64,000 bases of DNA from Streptosporangiaceae bacterium NEAU-GS5 (GTDB taxonomy: Bacteria; Actinomycetota; Actinomycetes; Streptosporangiales; Streptosporangiaceae): NCBI GenBank assembly GCA_017592665.1, contig JAGFNW010000040.1, positions 1 to 64,000 of the forward strand. The letters are read 5' to 3'. The notes beneath the pieces were generated by a model that saw only the letters and a program-made list of their open reading frames with translations, was not told the origin of the DNA and made no database searches. Of this stretch, positions 36,896-46,666 are shown piece after piece. Both the position numbers and the translations under genes were made by a program. The stretch's first letter is position 1; every line of letters starts with the position of its first letter.

Positions 36896-37040
36896 CCGCG
36901 AACGGCGGGGGAAGTCCGCCCGCAGAAACCGCACAGAAAGCCGCACAGAAAACCGCGCGGAAAATCGCGCGCAGAAAACCGCGTTAAAGAAGCGGCGTGT
37001 CCCGGCAGGCCATGGGATGGTCCCGGGTTATCACAGCCAA

Positions 37041-37844
37041 GTGACGCACCGTAGTCGCAGTGCCGTGCTCGTCCTCGCCACTTTGGTGGCGGTGGGCGGG
37101 TGCGGAAGCGATCAGAAAAAGCCGCGGCAGCAGCCGCTCCAGCCGCTGTCCCTGCAAGAGCAGACCTCCTCCGTCGCCTCGTCGAGCAACGGCTACATCG
37201 TCAACTGGGCCGGCGTCCTCCGCAACGCCAACCGCTGGCACTTCGGCGAGAACGCGGTGGCCACGGTCACCGCCGTCGACGCGGCCGGCCAGGAGGTCGT
37301 CCACATGGAGCAGCCGCTCGACGCGATCCCGCCGGGCGGCACGCTGCCGTTCTCGGGCGAGGCCGTCGCGAACGCCAAACCGGTCAACGTGAAGATCGGC
37401 TACCGCGACGCGGCGTGGCGGCAGGCGGCGCGGATTCCGTCGGCGTTCAAGCCGTTCCCGCTCTACGAGGTCGCCACCGAGCCGCTCGACCGCAAGTCCT
37501 ACCTGGTCACCGGCTACGTGGGGGATCCGTTCATCAAGGCGGCCGGCAGTCTCGTCGTCACGGCACTGCTCCGCGACGCCGAGGGCAAGCTGATCGGCGG
37601 CGGCAGCGCCTTCGTCGACGACGTGACGTCCAAGCTGCGGCGGCGCTTCGTGATCACGGTCGACAGCGTGAGCGGCGGCAAGGCGGTCAAGACCGACGTC
37701 ATGGCCCGGACCTGGGGATCCACCGCCAAGCCGTACGAGGATCTGGCTCTCGGCGGGGCGGTGCCGGCCGATCGGGGGCGTCCGGCGACGCCGCCGTTCG
37801 CCAAGGACCGTGGTTATCAGGTCGCATCCGATCGGCGGCCATGA
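37041..37844 (+). CDS. Predicted lipoprotein of unknown function
   Basis: This 267-aa protein starts at GTG 37041 (VTHRSRSAVLVL). The lipobox is VAVGGC. The outer domain looks beta-rich: YIVNWAGVLRNANRWHFGENAVATVTAVDAAGQEV, LDAIPPGGTLPFSGE, then a second similar unit (VTALLRDAEGKLIGGGSAFVDDV). Two fibronectin-like or DUF4352-like folds are possible, but I do not recognise the family. A GTG at 37017 is the longer alternative. Confidence 0.65.
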   Translation: MTHRSRSAVLVLATLVAVGGCGSDQKKPRQQPLQPLSLQEQTSSVASSSNGYIVNWAGVLRNANRWHFGENAVATVTAVDAAGQEVVHMEQPLDAIPPGGTLPFSGEAVANAKPVNVKIGYRDAAWRQAARIPSAFKPFPLYEVATEPLDRKSYLVTGYVGDPFIKAAGSLVVTALLRDAEGKLIGGGSAFVDDVTSKLRRRFVITVDSVSGGKAVKTDVMARTWGSTAKPYEDLALGGAVPADRGRPATPPFAKDRGYQVASDRRP

Positions 37845-37897
37845 ACGGCCTGGTAGCCGTCCCGAGGCCGCGTCCGGTCACGCGTTACCGTAGCGGC

Positions 37898-38992
37898 ATG
37901 ACCTCCCCTCGGATCGTCCTGTTCGGAGCCACCGGCTTCACCGGCCGGCTGACCGCGCAGGCCCTGCTCGCGCGCGGCGCGCAGCCGCTTCTCGTCGGGC
38001 GCGACCAGGCCCGGCTCGACGCGCTCGTGGCGAGCCTGCCCACCGAGCTCCCCACGGCCGTGGCCGACGTCGCCCGTCCGGACAGCGTGCGCCGCACCGT
38101 CGACCACGGCGACGTGCTGATCTCGACGGTCGGGCCGTTCGCCCGCTGGGGGGAGCCGGCCGTGCACGCGGCCACCGAGGCCGGGGCGGTCTACCTCGAC
38201 TCGACCGGGGAGCCCTCGTTCATCAAGCGGATCTTCCAGCGCTACGGTCCCGTCGCGGCCACCCGCGGCGCCGCGCTGATCACCGCGTTCGGCTACGACT
38301 ACGTGCCGGGCAACCTCGCCGCCGCGCTCGCTCTGCGCAAGGCCGGATCGGAGGCGATCCGGGTTGACATCGGCTACTTCGTCCGGGGCAACCTCGCCCG
38401 GCGCGCCTCCGCCGGCACGCGCGCGTCCGCGCTCGGCATGGTCCTCGAGCCCATGTACGGCTTCCGCGACGGCCGCATCGTCCGCGAGAACGGGCGGACC
38501 AGGCAGTTCACGGTCGGCGGGCGGCGGCGGCACGGCATGTCCCTGGGGGCGTCCGAGCACTTCGCGCTGCCGCACGCCTATCCGAGGCTTCGTGAGATCA
38601 ACGTCTACCTCGGCTGGCTGGGCGGGCTGACCCGCGCCGCCGGCATGCTGGCCAAGGCCACGCCCGTGCTCGCGGCCCTTCCCGGCGCGCGCCGGGTGAC
38701 CGAGGCCATGGCCGACCGGGTCATCCGCACGGGCGGCGGCGGGTCCGTCGATCCGGGCATCTCCTCGCAGATCATCGCGGAGGCGTATGACGCGGGCGGC
38801 GAACTGCTGTCGACCGTGCGGCTCGACGGGGGCGACCCCTACGACTTCACGGCGCGGGTCCTCGCCTGGGCCGGCACCACGGCGCTGACCGACGGAGTCG
38901 CGGGCGCGGGCGCGCTCGGCCCGGTCGACGCGTTCGGCCTTGCCGACCTCACGGCCGGGTGTGCCGCCGCGGGCCTGCACGAGTCCACTTGA
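37898..38992 (+). CDS. Saccharopine dehydrogenase-like oxidoreductase (trans-acting enoyl reductase family)
   Basis: This 364-aa NAD(P)-dependent protein opens with the Rossmann motif VLFGATGFTGRL and contains STVGPFARWG and LDSTGEPSFIKRIF. This is the pattern of the saccharopine dehydrogenase/trans-acting enoyl reductase group, whose Mycobacterium members reduce lipid intermediates. The true substrate is unknown. ATG 37898 is chosen since a TACCGT -10 box lies 6 nt upstream, suggesting a leaderless start, and the motif begins at residue 6. Upstream open frame is not coding. Confidence 0.85.
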   Translation: MTSPRIVLFGATGFTGRLTAQALLARGAQPLLVGRDQARLDALVASLPTELPTAVADVARPDSVRRTVDHGDVLISTVGPFARWGEPAVHAATEAGAVYLDSTGEPSFIKRIFQRYGPVAATRGAALITAFGYDYVPGNLAAALALRKAGSEAIRVDIGYFVRGNLARRASAGTRASALGMVLEPMYGFRDGRIVRENGRTRQFTVGGRRRHGMSLGASEHFALPHAYPRLREINVYLGWLGGLTRAAGMLAKATPVLAALPGARRVTEAMADRVIRTGGGGSVDPGISSQIIAEAYDAGGELLSTVRLDGGDPYDFTARVLAWAGTTALTDGVAGAGALGPVDAFGLADLTAGCAAAGLHEST

Positions 38993-39978
38993 CCCTTCGG
39001 GCGGCGGCCAGGCTCCTCATCCTGGCCGCCCTCCTCTGCGGCCCGTACGGCATGGCCGGCTGCGTGCGGGCGCATCAGATCACGATGATCCCGCCACGCC
39101 CATCGGCCGGGCCCACGGCCGCCGCCCCGACGGCCCCCTCGTGGAGGCCCACGCCGAAAGTCCTGGTCGTGGGTCTGGACGGGCTCCGCTGGGATCGCAT
39201 CTTCGCGGCCCGCGCGCCGCACATGCGCGCGCTGATGCACGCGGGCGTTTTCGCGACCGGGTCGCTGCGGCTGCCGCCCAAGGTGCACTCGGTGAGCGGC
39301 CCCGGCTGGGCCACCATTCTCACCGGCGTCGAACCCGCGAAGCACGGCGTACGGGACAACTCTTTCGCCGGACAACGGTTCTCCAAATATCCAGATTTCC
39401 TCACGCGAATTGAGCGTCTCCGCCCACGCCTGAGAACGGCGGCGGTCACCGGCTGGAGCACCGTTTTCGACGCCGGCGCCATCGGCAAGGTCGACTGGCA
39501 CGCCACGATTCGCCCCGGCGAGCACTACGAGGGCGCTCCCGACGCGGTGATAGTGCGGCGGATGGTGGACGTCATCGGCACCCGCGAGATCGACGTCGCC
39601 TTCATGCACCTGGCCGAAACCGACCGGGTCGCGCACGAGTCAGGCGTGCTCGGGCCTCGATACACGGCCGCGATCGAGGTCATGGACGGCTATCTCGGCA
39701 GCCTGTTCGCCGCGATCCGGCGCCGCCCGAGTTATCCGGCCGAGAGCTGGACCGTGATCGTCGTCACCGACCACGGCCATCTCGACAAGGGCGGCCACGG
39801 CGGCCGCAAGCCCGGCGAGCTCAAGATATTCCTGCTGGCGGCGGGCGAGGGAATTGCGCATGAACGACGATACGACGCGCGCCAGGTTGACGTCGCCGCG
39901 ACCGTTTTCGACCAATTGGGGATACCGCGGCCGGCGGATTTCGACGGCCATTCCCTGCGCCATCTAGAAAAACGCTAG
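38959..39978 (+). CDS. Exported type I phosphodiesterase/nucleotide pyrophosphatase
   Basis: This 339-aa alkaline-phosphatase-superfamily enzyme has VVGLDGLRWDRI (metal Asp), SGPGWATILTGVEPAKHGV (nucleophile Thr) and VVTDHGHLDKGGHGG (metal Asp-His/His). A hydrophobic N-terminus with lipobox-like GMAGC implies export. GTG 38959 is the annotated start; TTG 38989, which overlaps the previous stop (TTGA) and would couple translation, is an alternative. Overlap with the oxidoreductase gene suggests co-transcription. Substrate: phosphodiesters or phosphonates; not resolved. Confidence 0.85.
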   Translation: MCRRGPARVHLTLRAAARLLILAALLCGPYGMAGCVRAHQITMIPPRPSAGPTAAAPTAPSWRPTPKVLVVGLDGLRWDRIFAARAPHMRALMHAGVFATGSLRLPPKVHSVSGPGWATILTGVEPAKHGVRDNSFAGQRFSKYPDFLTRIERLRPRLRTAAVTGWSTVFDAGAIGKVDWHATIRPGEHYEGAPDAVIVRRMVDVIGTREIDVAFMHLAETDRVAHESGVLGPRYTAAIEVMDGYLGSLFAAIRRRPSYPAESWTVIVVTDHGHLDKGGHGGRKPGELKIFLLAAGEGIAHERRYDARQVDVAATVFDQLGIPRPADFDGHSLRHLEKR

Positions 39979-40013
39979 AACTTATCGTTACCGAGTCATT
40001 ACTCTCGGTCAAC

Positions 40014-41399
40014 ATGAGTGACCGTGTCCTCGTGGAGGCGCTGCGCGCCCGCCGATCGGGAGCCCTGGCCGCGCTCTACGACGCCTATGCCGAGCGCCTC
40101 TACCGCTATTGCCTGGCCCTCGCGGGGTCGGCCGACGCGGCGCAGGTGGCTCTGCGGGACACGATGATCGCCGCGGAGGCGCACATCGGGGCGCTGGCCG
40201 ATCCGGAGAGCCTGCGCCCCTGGCTGTATGCGCTGGCCCGCGGAGAGTGCGGCCGCCGCAGGGCGGCGGAGGCCCCTGACGTGATCGCCGACGGGATCAC
40301 CGAGCCGGTCACGATCGCGGTGCCGCCCCTCGACGACCCCGCCGACGCCGACCTCCGAGTCGTGGCCTGGTATGCGGCGCGAGGTCTGTCCGCCGACGAC
40401 CGCGAGCTGCTCGACCTCGCCACCCGACACGGGCTCGCGCCGGACGAGATCGCGCGGATCGTCGGCCGAGACCCGCACGACACGCAGGCGCGGCTGGCCG
40501 CGGCCACCGAGCGGCTGCGCGACACGATCACCGTCGAGATGCTGGCCAGAAAGGGTCCGCACGACTGTCCGCGGCGCGCCCGCCTGCTGGCCGGTTTCGC
40601 CGGCGAGCTCACGCCGGAGACGCGTGACCAGTTGGCGCGGCATGTGGCCAAGTGCGAAACCTGCCGATCCCATCGCGCCGGCCAGGCCTCGGCGGCCCGG
40701 GTCTTCGGGCTGTTGCCGGCCGCCGTCATGCCCGACACGCTCCGGGTCCGGGTGATGAGCTGCTTCTTCGATCCCGAGCTCGTGCCCTATCGAGGCTATG
40801 TCGCCAGGCGGGTGGGCGCGCTCGACGCCGCGGGCTTCCCGCTGACCCGCGAGCGCCGCAGGCGGCAGTGGCCGCAGGCCATCGCGGGCGGGATCGCGGC
40901 CGTGGCCGCGGCGGCCGCGATCGCCCTGGGGTTCGTCCAGCTCGCTCAGGCACCGGAGCACGCCGTGGGGATCGCCTCGGGCGCCTACCCGATCGATAGC
41001 GGCCCGGCCGGCACGCCCCCTTCGGGTTCGCGCCCGGTTTCGAGTCAGCCTGACAACAGCCCCATGACCGTCAATCCGCCGTCCCACACGGCCAAGCCCC
41101 ATCCCACCCACGCGCCGGTGGTCTCGGTCCAGCCGGATCCGCCGATCCATGTGACCGCGCCCGCGCCCACGCACGCCCCCACTCCAGTCCGCCCGGCGCC
41201 CACACACCGGCCCGAGCCTCCCGTGACGTCCAGGCCGCGCCCCACGCCCAGCGCGCCGCCGTCGCAGGAGCCCACGTTGACGCCGACCTTCGAGCCGCCC
41301 ACGCCTTCCCCCAGTACGATCACGGTGTCTCCCGAGCCCCGCGTTCCACGCCGCCATGCCGGGGCCGAGCGCTCCCGGCCCTGCGACCACCAGCACTGA
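40014..41399 (+). CDS. ECF sigma factor fused to zinc-finger anti-sigma, membrane helix and Pro-rich tail
   Basis: This 461-aa single chain contains sigma-70 region 2 (residues about 14-85, LYDAYAERLYRYCLALAGS) and region 4 (about 125-172, LSADDRELLDLATRHGLAPDEIARIVG). A zinc-binding anti-sigma motif H-x3-C-x2-C (His210, Cys214, Cys217 in HVAKCETC) follows, then one helix (about 289-309) and a 150-residue Pro/Thr/Ser-rich outer segment. The anti-sigma and sigma parts would be membrane-bound in cis. Related fused sigma groups (for example ECF52-like) exist in actinobacteria, so the architecture itself is not new. It needs proteolysis or another release step. A TACTCT -10 box lies at 40000-40005. 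Confidence 0.82.
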   Translation: MSDRVLVEALRARRSGALAALYDAYAERLYRYCLALAGSADAAQVALRDTMIAAEAHIGALADPESLRPWLYALARGECGRRRAAEAPDVIADGITEPVTIAVPPLDDPADADLRVVAWYAARGLSADDRELLDLATRHGLAPDEIARIVGRDPHDTQARLAAATERLRDTITVEMLARKGPHDCPRRARLLAGFAGELTPETRDQLARHVAKCETCRSHRAGQASAARVFGLLPAAVMPDTLRVRVMSCFFDPELVPYRGYVARRVGALDAAGFPLTRERRRRQWPQAIAGGIAAVAAAAAIALGFVQLAQAPEHAVGIASGAYPIDSGPAGTPPSGSRPVSSQPDNSPMTVNPPSHTAKPHPTHAPVVSVQPDPPIHVTAPAPTHAPTPVRPAPTHRPEPPVTSRPRPTPSAPPSQEPTLTPTFEPPTPSPSTITVSPEPRVPRRHAGAERSRPCDHQH

Positions 41400-41454
41400 T
41401 CACTTTGCGTGTGCGTCAGGTGTGCACTGTGTGACCCATGGGAATGTCGGGATC

Positions 41455-42612
41455 ATGCCCTTGCGACCTTCGCTACGAGGAATCGTGTGTGGAATCACGA
41501 TCGGGCTTCTGGCGGGCGTCTGCCCGGCTTCGGCCAAGCCCAGGCCGGCTGTGCGCAAAGCCGTCACGCACAGGGCGGATCCCCGGCCCTATGTGCACAA
41601 GACGCAGCAAGGCCACAGGTCCAAGGGCATGTCGGGTGCTCGCCAGCGCGTACGTCACAGGTCGCATGCGCTGGCCAGAGCCAAGCGGCGGCTCCACACG
41701 GCCCTCGGCCGGCTCGAGCATCTGAACAACCGGGCCGAGCGGCTGATCGAGGCCTACAACGGCGAGACGGTCAAGCTGGCGGCGGCCCGCACCCGCGCGG
41801 CGCAGACCGCGGCGCTGCTGCGGGAGGCCGAGCGCCAGGTCGGCCTGGCCCGTCAGGCGGTGACCCTCTTCGCGCTCGACAGCGTTCAGCCGCTCGCCCT
41901 GCCGCCCGAGGTCGAGGCGCTCACCGGCACGCCCGAAAGCGCCCTCCAGCGTGCCAGCCTGGTCGAGCACCTCGGCGCCACCCAGGCGGCCACGCTCAAG
42001 CGCCTGGAGGACGCCGAGCAGGTGGCGGCGATCCTCCGCACGGCGGCCGCGCAGGCGTTCGCCGACCAGGAGGCGGCGGCCGCGCGCGCCCGCGTCGCCA
42101 AGATCCAGGCGCAGCGGGCCGTGGCCAGGCAGGTCAGGCAGACCAGGCACCTGCGCCGCCACAAGGAGCACGTGGCCAGGAAGCTGGCCGCCGCCCTTTC
42201 CTACGTGGCGGGGCTGCGCCGCCGGAGCCTCCCGGTGACAGGCAGCGGCTTGGGCGCCCAGGCGGCCCGGTGGGCCCTCACCCAGGTGGGCAAGCCCTAC
42301 GTGTGGGCCGCGGCGGGCCCGGCGAGCTACGACTGCTCAGGGCTCACCATGCGCGCCTGGGGCGAGGCGGGCGTCCCGCTCGACCACTGGACGGGCACCC
42401 AGTGGACCTCGGGCCCGCATGTCCCGGTCGACAGCCTGCGCCCCGGCGATCTCGTGTTCTTCGCCTACCACCCCGACGATCCCAGCACGATTCACCACGT
42501 CGGGATGTATGTCGGGAAAGGGCTGATGGTCCACGCCCCCCAGACGGGGGACGTGGTCCGCGTGTCGTCGATCCACCGTGGCGACCTCGCGGGCGCGACG
42601 CGGCCGGGATGA
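41455..42612 (+). CDS. NlpC/P60 peptidoglycan hydrolase with coiled coil
   Basis: This 385-aa exported cell-wall hydrolase has an N-terminal signal (GIVCGITIGLLAGVCPASA). A long coiled coil spans about 45-250 (many Ala/Gln/Glu/Arg heptads, such as RLIEAYNGETVKLAAARTR). The C-terminal NlpC/P60 domain has catalytic Cys in YDCSGL and His in HHVGMYVG and MVHAPQTG. It resembles the RipA-like architecture and cleaves stem peptides. ATG 41455 is chosen over upstream starts because the signal begins there. No ydaO-type riboswitch space exists: the gap after the sigma fusion is only 55 bp. Confidence 0.9.
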   Translation: MPLRPSLRGIVCGITIGLLAGVCPASAKPRPAVRKAVTHRADPRPYVHKTQQGHRSKGMSGARQRVRHRSHALARAKRRLHTALGRLEHLNNRAERLIEAYNGETVKLAAARTRAAQTAALLREAERQVGLARQAVTLFALDSVQPLALPPEVEALTGTPESALQRASLVEHLGATQAATLKRLEDAEQVAAILRTAAAQAFADQEAAAARARVAKIQAQRAVARQVRQTRHLRRHKEHVARKLAAALSYVAGLRRRSLPVTGSGLGAQAARWALTQVGKPYVWAAAGPASYDCSGLTMRAWGEAGVPLDHWTGTQWTSGPHVPVDSLRPGDLVFFAYHPDDPSTIHHVGMYVGKGLMVHAPQTGDVVRVSSIHRGDLAGATRPG

Positions 42613-42626
42613 TCGCCGGGATGATC

Positions 42627-43115
42627 TCAGTGGCTCTGTTCGCGCGCCCGCTTCTGGGAGGCGATGATCTCGGCTTCGGCCTCGACCCGCCCGACCCAGT
42701 CGGCGCCTTCGACCGACTTGCCGGGCTCCAGGTCTTTGTAGACCTCGAAGAAATGCTGGATTTCCAGCCGGTCGAACTCGGCGACGTGGTGTATGTCGCG
42801 GATGTGCTCCATGCGGGGGTCGGTGGCGGGGACGCAGAGGACCTTGTCGTCGCCGCCCTTCTCGTCGGTCATCCGGAACATGCCGACCGCCCTGCACTTG
42901 ATCAGGCAGCCGGGAAAGGTCGGCTCCTGGAGCAGCACGAGCGCGTCCAGCGGATCTCCGTCCTCGCCCAAAGTGTTCTCGATGAAGCCATAGTCGGCGG
43001 GATACTGCGTGGACGTGAACAGCAGCCGGTCGAGGCGGATGCGCCCGGTCGCGTGATCCACCTCGTATTTGTTCCGTTGTCCCTTGGGAATCTCAACGGT
43101 GACGTCGAACTCCAC
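42627..43115 (-). CDS. ppa: Inorganic pyrophosphatase
   Basis: Family I soluble pyrophosphatase, 162 aa, which hydrolyses PPi. The conserved active-site features are present: [13 protein letters not shown] near the N-terminus, [19 protein letters not shown], and [18 protein letters not shown] (the metal-binding Asp cluster DGDPLD). The strand is opposite to its neighbours; it is convergent with the NlpC gene 15 bp away and divergent from dacB. Confidence 0.97.
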   Translation of the reverse strand: MEFDVTVEIPKGQRNKYEVDHATGRIRLDRLLFTSTQYPADYGFIENTLGEDGDPLDALVLLQEPTFPGCLIKCRAVGMFRMTDEKGGDDKVLCVPATDPRMEHIRDIHHVAEFDRLEIQHFFEVYKDLEPGKSVEGADWVGRVEAEAEIIASQKRAREQSH

Positions 43116-43168
43116 TGCGGTTCCTTCGCTAATGTCTCGTAGGCGTACATCGAGGAGAGGCGGCAGAC

Positions 43169-44563
43169 GTGCGTAGAGAGCGCTGGGTGGTCATCGCCAC
43201 CCTCGCCCTGCTGCAGGTCTTCGCCGTCGTTTCGGGCGCGTGGGTGCTCACCCAAGATCCCGAGCGGTTGGCGGGGCGCTTGCCGATCCCGATCTCTCTC
43301 GCCTCGCCGAAGCCGACTCCGACCCCGATCGCCACCGCAGGTCCGGTGCTGGCGTCGGCGGGGGACGGGCCTCTCCCTGCCAAGGGTACTTTGACCAGCC
43401 TCCTCGGACGCGCCATGGGTGACCCGTCCCTCGGCAGCAACGTGGCCGGAGCGGTGATCGACAGTGCCACCGGCGCGACGCTGTTCGACTCGGGCGCGGA
43501 GACCGGGCTCACTCCGGCTTCGACCACCAAGGTGGTCACCGCCGTGGCCGCGCTCGCCTCGCTCGGGCCGGACGCGCGGCTGGCCACGACCGTCGTCCGT
43601 ACGGGCAACCGGATCGTGCTGGTCGGCGGGGGAGATCCGACGCTGGCCGGGCCGCGTGCGGCCAAGGGGCCGGTCTATCCGCGGTCGGCGTCGCTGACGT
43701 CCCTCGCCTCGCGCACGGCCGCGGCCCTCAAGACGGCCGGGGTCCGGTCGGTGACCCTGTCGTACGACGCCTCGCTCTTCACCGGGCCGGTGACCGGGCC
43801 AGGTTGGAAGCCCACCTACATTCCCGAGGGCAGCATCGCCCCCGTGACCGCCCTCGCCATGGACGAGGGCCGGCTCAACCCCGACAGCGGGTCGCGCATG
43901 TCCGACCCGCCGCGCATGACGGCGGCGGCCTTCGCCGACCTGCTCCGCAAGAACGGCATCAAGGTCGGCGCCACCATCAAACCGGCCACCGCGTCCGGAG
44001 TGGAGCTGGCGCGCGTCCAGTCGCCGCCGCTCTACGAGCTGGTCGAGCGGATGCTCACGTTGAGCGACAACGATCTCGCGGAGGCGCTGTCCCGGCAGGT
44101 CGCGATCAAGGAGGGGCAGCCGCACACGTTCGCCGGCGAGGTCAAGGCCGTGCACGAGGTGCTCGGCCGCCTCGGCGTCGATCAGGGGGTGCTCGTCAAC
44201 GACGGCAGCGGGCTGTCGCCCCGCAACCGGATCACGCCGGGCGCCCTGTCGCGGCTGCTGGCCGCGGCCGCCTCCAACGAGCGGCTGCGCTCCCTCATCG
44301 GGGGCCTTCCGGTGGCGGGATTCACCGGGACGCTCGGCAGCCGCTATGACAAATCGGACACCAAACCGGGCGCAGGACTGGTCCGCGCGAAAACGGGCAC
44401 GCTCGACGGCGTGAACACCTTGGCCGGCATCGCCTACACCGCCGACGGGCGGCTGCTGACCTTCGCCTTCATGGCCGACAAGGTCAAAGACCCAGGCAAG
44501 GCGGTGACCGCGCTCGACCGCATGGCCACGATCGTCAGCCAGTGCGGCTGCTCGCGGCCTTAG
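43169..44563 (+). CDS. dacB: D-alanyl-D-alanine carboxypeptidase/endopeptidase (PBP4, S13)
   Basis: This 464-aa periplasmic-side penicillin-binding protein has a signal/anchor near residues 5-25 ([21 protein letters not shown]). The three PBP motifs are STTK (SxxK), SDN in [12 protein letters not shown] (SxN) and KTG in [12 protein letters not shown]. It removes terminal D-Ala from, or cleaves crosslinks in, peptidoglycan. The start is GTG 43169 with GAGGAGAGG upstream. It precedes the metalloprotease gene with a 44-bp gap. Confidence 0.94.
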   Translation: MRRERWVVIATLALLQVFAVVSGAWVLTQDPERLAGRLPIPISLASPKPTPTPIATAGPVLASAGDGPLPAKGTLTSLLGRAMGDPSLGSNVAGAVIDSATGATLFDSGAETGLTPASTTKVVTAVAALASLGPDARLATTVVRTGNRIVLVGGGDPTLAGPRAAKGPVYPRSASLTSLASRTAAALKTAGVRSVTLSYDASLFTGPVTGPGWKPTYIPEGSIAPVTALAMDEGRLNPDSGSRMSDPPRMTAAAFADLLRKNGIKVGATIKPATASGVELARVQSPPLYELVERMLTLSDNDLAEALSRQVAIKEGQPHTFAGEVKAVHEVLGRLGVDQGVLVNDGSGLSPRNRITPGALSRLLAAAASNERLRSLIGGLPVAGFTGTLGSRYDKSDTKPGAGLVRAKTGTLDGVNTLAGIAYTADGRLLTFAFMADKVKDPGKAVTALDRMATIVSQCGCSRP

Positions 44564-44607
44564 ACCTATCCACGCGACCTCTGAATCGGGAACGTACGGT
44601 GGTGAGT

Positions 44608-45675
44608 ATGCAGGTGATCGACTGGGATCTGGCCGTCGCTACCGGTGTCCGCCTCGTGCGGCCCGGGCCACAGGTGAGCCGGGAGGAGGCCAAAGCCGCC
44701 GTCGCCGAGCTGAGACGGCTGTCGCGCGAGGCCGAAGGACACGTCAAGGACTTCACGAGGATCGACTCGGCCCCGCCGGAGGCCGCCACGGTCGTCGACC
44801 GGCCGGGCTGGATCCGCGCTAACGTCGACGGCTTCAGGGTCGTGCTCGAGCCGCTCACGCAGAAGCTCAACGGCATGCCGGCCATCGTGAGCGCGGTCGG
44901 GTCCCGCATCACCGGCGTCGAGGTGGGCGCCGTGCTGGCGTTCCTCGCCTCGCGGGTGCTCGGGCAGTATGAGCTGTTCCTGCCGCCCGATCCGAGCGGC
45001 GCACACGCGACCGGCCGGCTGACCCTGGTCGCTCCCAACATCGTGCAGGTCGAGCGCGACCTCGGCGTCGACCCGCACGACTTCCGCCTGTGGGTGTGCC
45101 TGCACGAGGAGACCCACCGGGTGCAGTTCACCGGCGTCCCCTGGCTTCGCGGGTATGTCCAGCAGCAGATGACCGACTTCCTGCTGGCCACCGACATGGA
45201 TCTGGGCACGCTGCTGGCGCGGATGCGCGACGTCACCGACGCGGTGACCGACGCCTTCCGCGGCGGCGAGACCAGCCTCATCGAGGCCATCCAGACGCCC
45301 GAGCAGAAGGCCGTGCTCGACCGTGTCACCGCGGTGATGACGCTGGTCGAAGGCCACGGCGACTACGTGATGGACGCCGTGGGCCCGGGTGTGGTGCCTT
45401 CGGTGGCCGAGATCCGCGCCAAGTTCTCCCGGCGCCGCGAGGGCGGCTCCCGGATCGACCAGATCATCCGCAGGCTGCTGGGCATCGACATCAAGATGCG
45501 GCAGTACGCCGAGGGTTCCCGCTTCGTCACCACGGTCGTGGAAGAGGCGGGCATGGAGGGCTTCAACAGGGTGTGGACGTCGCCCGACACGCTGCCCACC
45601 CGAGAGGAGATCGCCGACCCGGCCGCGTGGATGCGCCGCGTGCTCGACACCCCCGCGCTGCCCAATCCGGCCTAG
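44608..45675 (+). CDS. Zinc-dependent metalloprotease (DUF2342 type)
   Basis: This 355-aa protein carries HEETH within LHEETHRVQF (the HExxH zinc motif) and the family pattern WDLAVATGVRLVRPGP and EAKAAVAELRRLSREAEGHV. It is commonly annotated as a coenzyme F420 biosynthesis-associated protein, although an enzymatic role there is not shown. It is cytoplasmic. A TACGGT -10 box at 44595-44600 is 7 nt before ATG 44608, supporting this start rather than one at 44542. It precedes tilS by 9 bp. Confidence 0.85.
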   Translation: MQVIDWDLAVATGVRLVRPGPQVSREEAKAAVAELRRLSREAEGHVKDFTRIDSAPPEAATVVDRPGWIRANVDGFRVVLEPLTQKLNGMPAIVSAVGSRITGVEVGAVLAFLASRVLGQYELFLPPDPSGAHATGRLTLVAPNIVQVERDLGVDPHDFRLWVCLHEETHRVQFTGVPWLRGYVQQQMTDFLLATDMDLGTLLARMRDVTDAVTDAFRGGETSLIEAIQTPEQKAVLDRVTAVMTLVEGHGDYVMDAVGPGVVPSVAEIRAKFSRRREGGSRIDQIIRRLLGIDIKMRQYAEGSRFVTTVVEEAGMEGFNRVWTSPDTLPTREEIADPAAWMRRVLDTPALPNPA

Positions 45676-45684
45676 CGGGTCCGC

Positions 45685-46656
45685 GTGGGTCCGCATCCTG
45701 CCGTCGCCGACGTCCGCCGGGCCGTGCGGGATTCGGTGCGGGATCTTGGAGCGGGCCGCCTGGTGCTGGTGGCGTGCAGTGGCGGGGCCGACTCGCTCGC
45801 GCTCGCGGCCGCGCTGGGATTCGCCGCGCCGCGCGCCGGCCTCCGCGCCGGGCTGCTGACCGTCGACCACGGGCTTCAGGCCGGTTCCGACACCCGCGCC
45901 CATGATCTCGTACGGCTCGCGCCCCGCCTCGGCCTCGACCCGGCGCGGGCGCTGACCATACAGGTGGGGAAGGACGGCGGCCCGGAGGCGGCGGCCCGCG
46001 CGGCCCGCTATGAGGCGTTGTCGAAGGCGGCGCACGATCTCGGCGCGGCCGCCGTATTGCTCGGGCACACGCTCAACGACCAGGCCGAGACCGTGCTGCT
46101 GCGGCTGGCGCGAGGCAGTGGCGCCCGCTCGCTCGCGGGCATGCCCGAGGTCTTCGGCATCTACCGGCGGCCGTTCCTCGGCATCACGCGGGCCCGCACC
46201 GAGGAGGCGTGCGCAGCGCTCGGCCTGCCCGTCTGGAACGACCCGCACAACGCCGACGACGCCTACACCCGGGTCAGGGTCAGGCGCGACGTGCTGCCCG
46301 TCCTCGAGGCCGCGCTCGGTCCGGGCGTGACCGAGGCGCTGGCCCGTACGGCCCGGCTGTGCCGCGACGACGCGGACGCCCTCGACGACTGGGCGGACGA
46401 GGTCTATGCCGAGCACACGCTGAGCCTGCCGGTGAGCGCCCTTTCGGTGCTGCCGGCGGCCGTGCGGCGGCGGGTGATCCAGCGGGCCGCCATCGCCGCG
46501 GGAGCGCCCGCGTCGGCTCTGGCGGCGGTGCACATCCAGGAGGTGGATCGCCTGGTCACCGACTGGCACGGGCAGCGCGCCGTGGATCTTCCAGGAGGGG
46601 TCGGAGCGGTTCGCCGATATGGCACCCTGATATTCGCCAGCCGACTCTCGCGTTAG
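45685..46656 (+). CDS. tilS: tRNA(Ile)-lysidine synthase
   Basis: This 323-aa ATP-PPase adds lysine to C34 of tRNA-Ile(CAU). It has the PP-loop [10 protein letters not shown], a downstream [19 protein letters not shown] motif and [13 protein letters not shown] with the tRNA-binding [17 protein letters not shown]. It is shorter than the E. coli protein, lacking its C-terminal extension, as expected for actinobacteria. GTG start 10 nt after the upstream stop. Followed by hpt with a 10-nt gap. Confidence 0.95.
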   Translation: MGPHPAVADVRRAVRDSVRDLGAGRLVLVACSGGADSLALAAALGFAAPRAGLRAGLLTVDHGLQAGSDTRAHDLVRLAPRLGLDPARALTIQVGKDGGPEAAARAARYEALSKAAHDLGAAAVLLGHTLNDQAETVLLRLARGSGARSLAGMPEVFGIYRRPFLGITRARTEEACAALGLPVWNDPHNADDAYTRVRVRRDVLPVLEAALGPGVTEALARTARLCRDDADALDDWADEVYAEHTLSLPVSALSVLPAAVRRRVIQRAAIAAGAPASALAAVHIQEVDRLVTDWHGQRAVDLPGGVGAVRRYGTLIFASRLSR

Positions 46657-46666
46657 GAAATCCCAG

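Noticed and set aside
36896-37016. A-rich CAGAAAxCCGC repeats after the ABC-F gene, possibly an operator or toxin gene
   Set aside because: Only about four short degenerate units with no open reading frame or inverted symmetry.
41400-41454. Possible c-di-AMP (ydaO) riboswitch before the NlpC/P60 gene
   Set aside because: The gap is 55 bp, far too short for that riboswitch, and shows no pairing.
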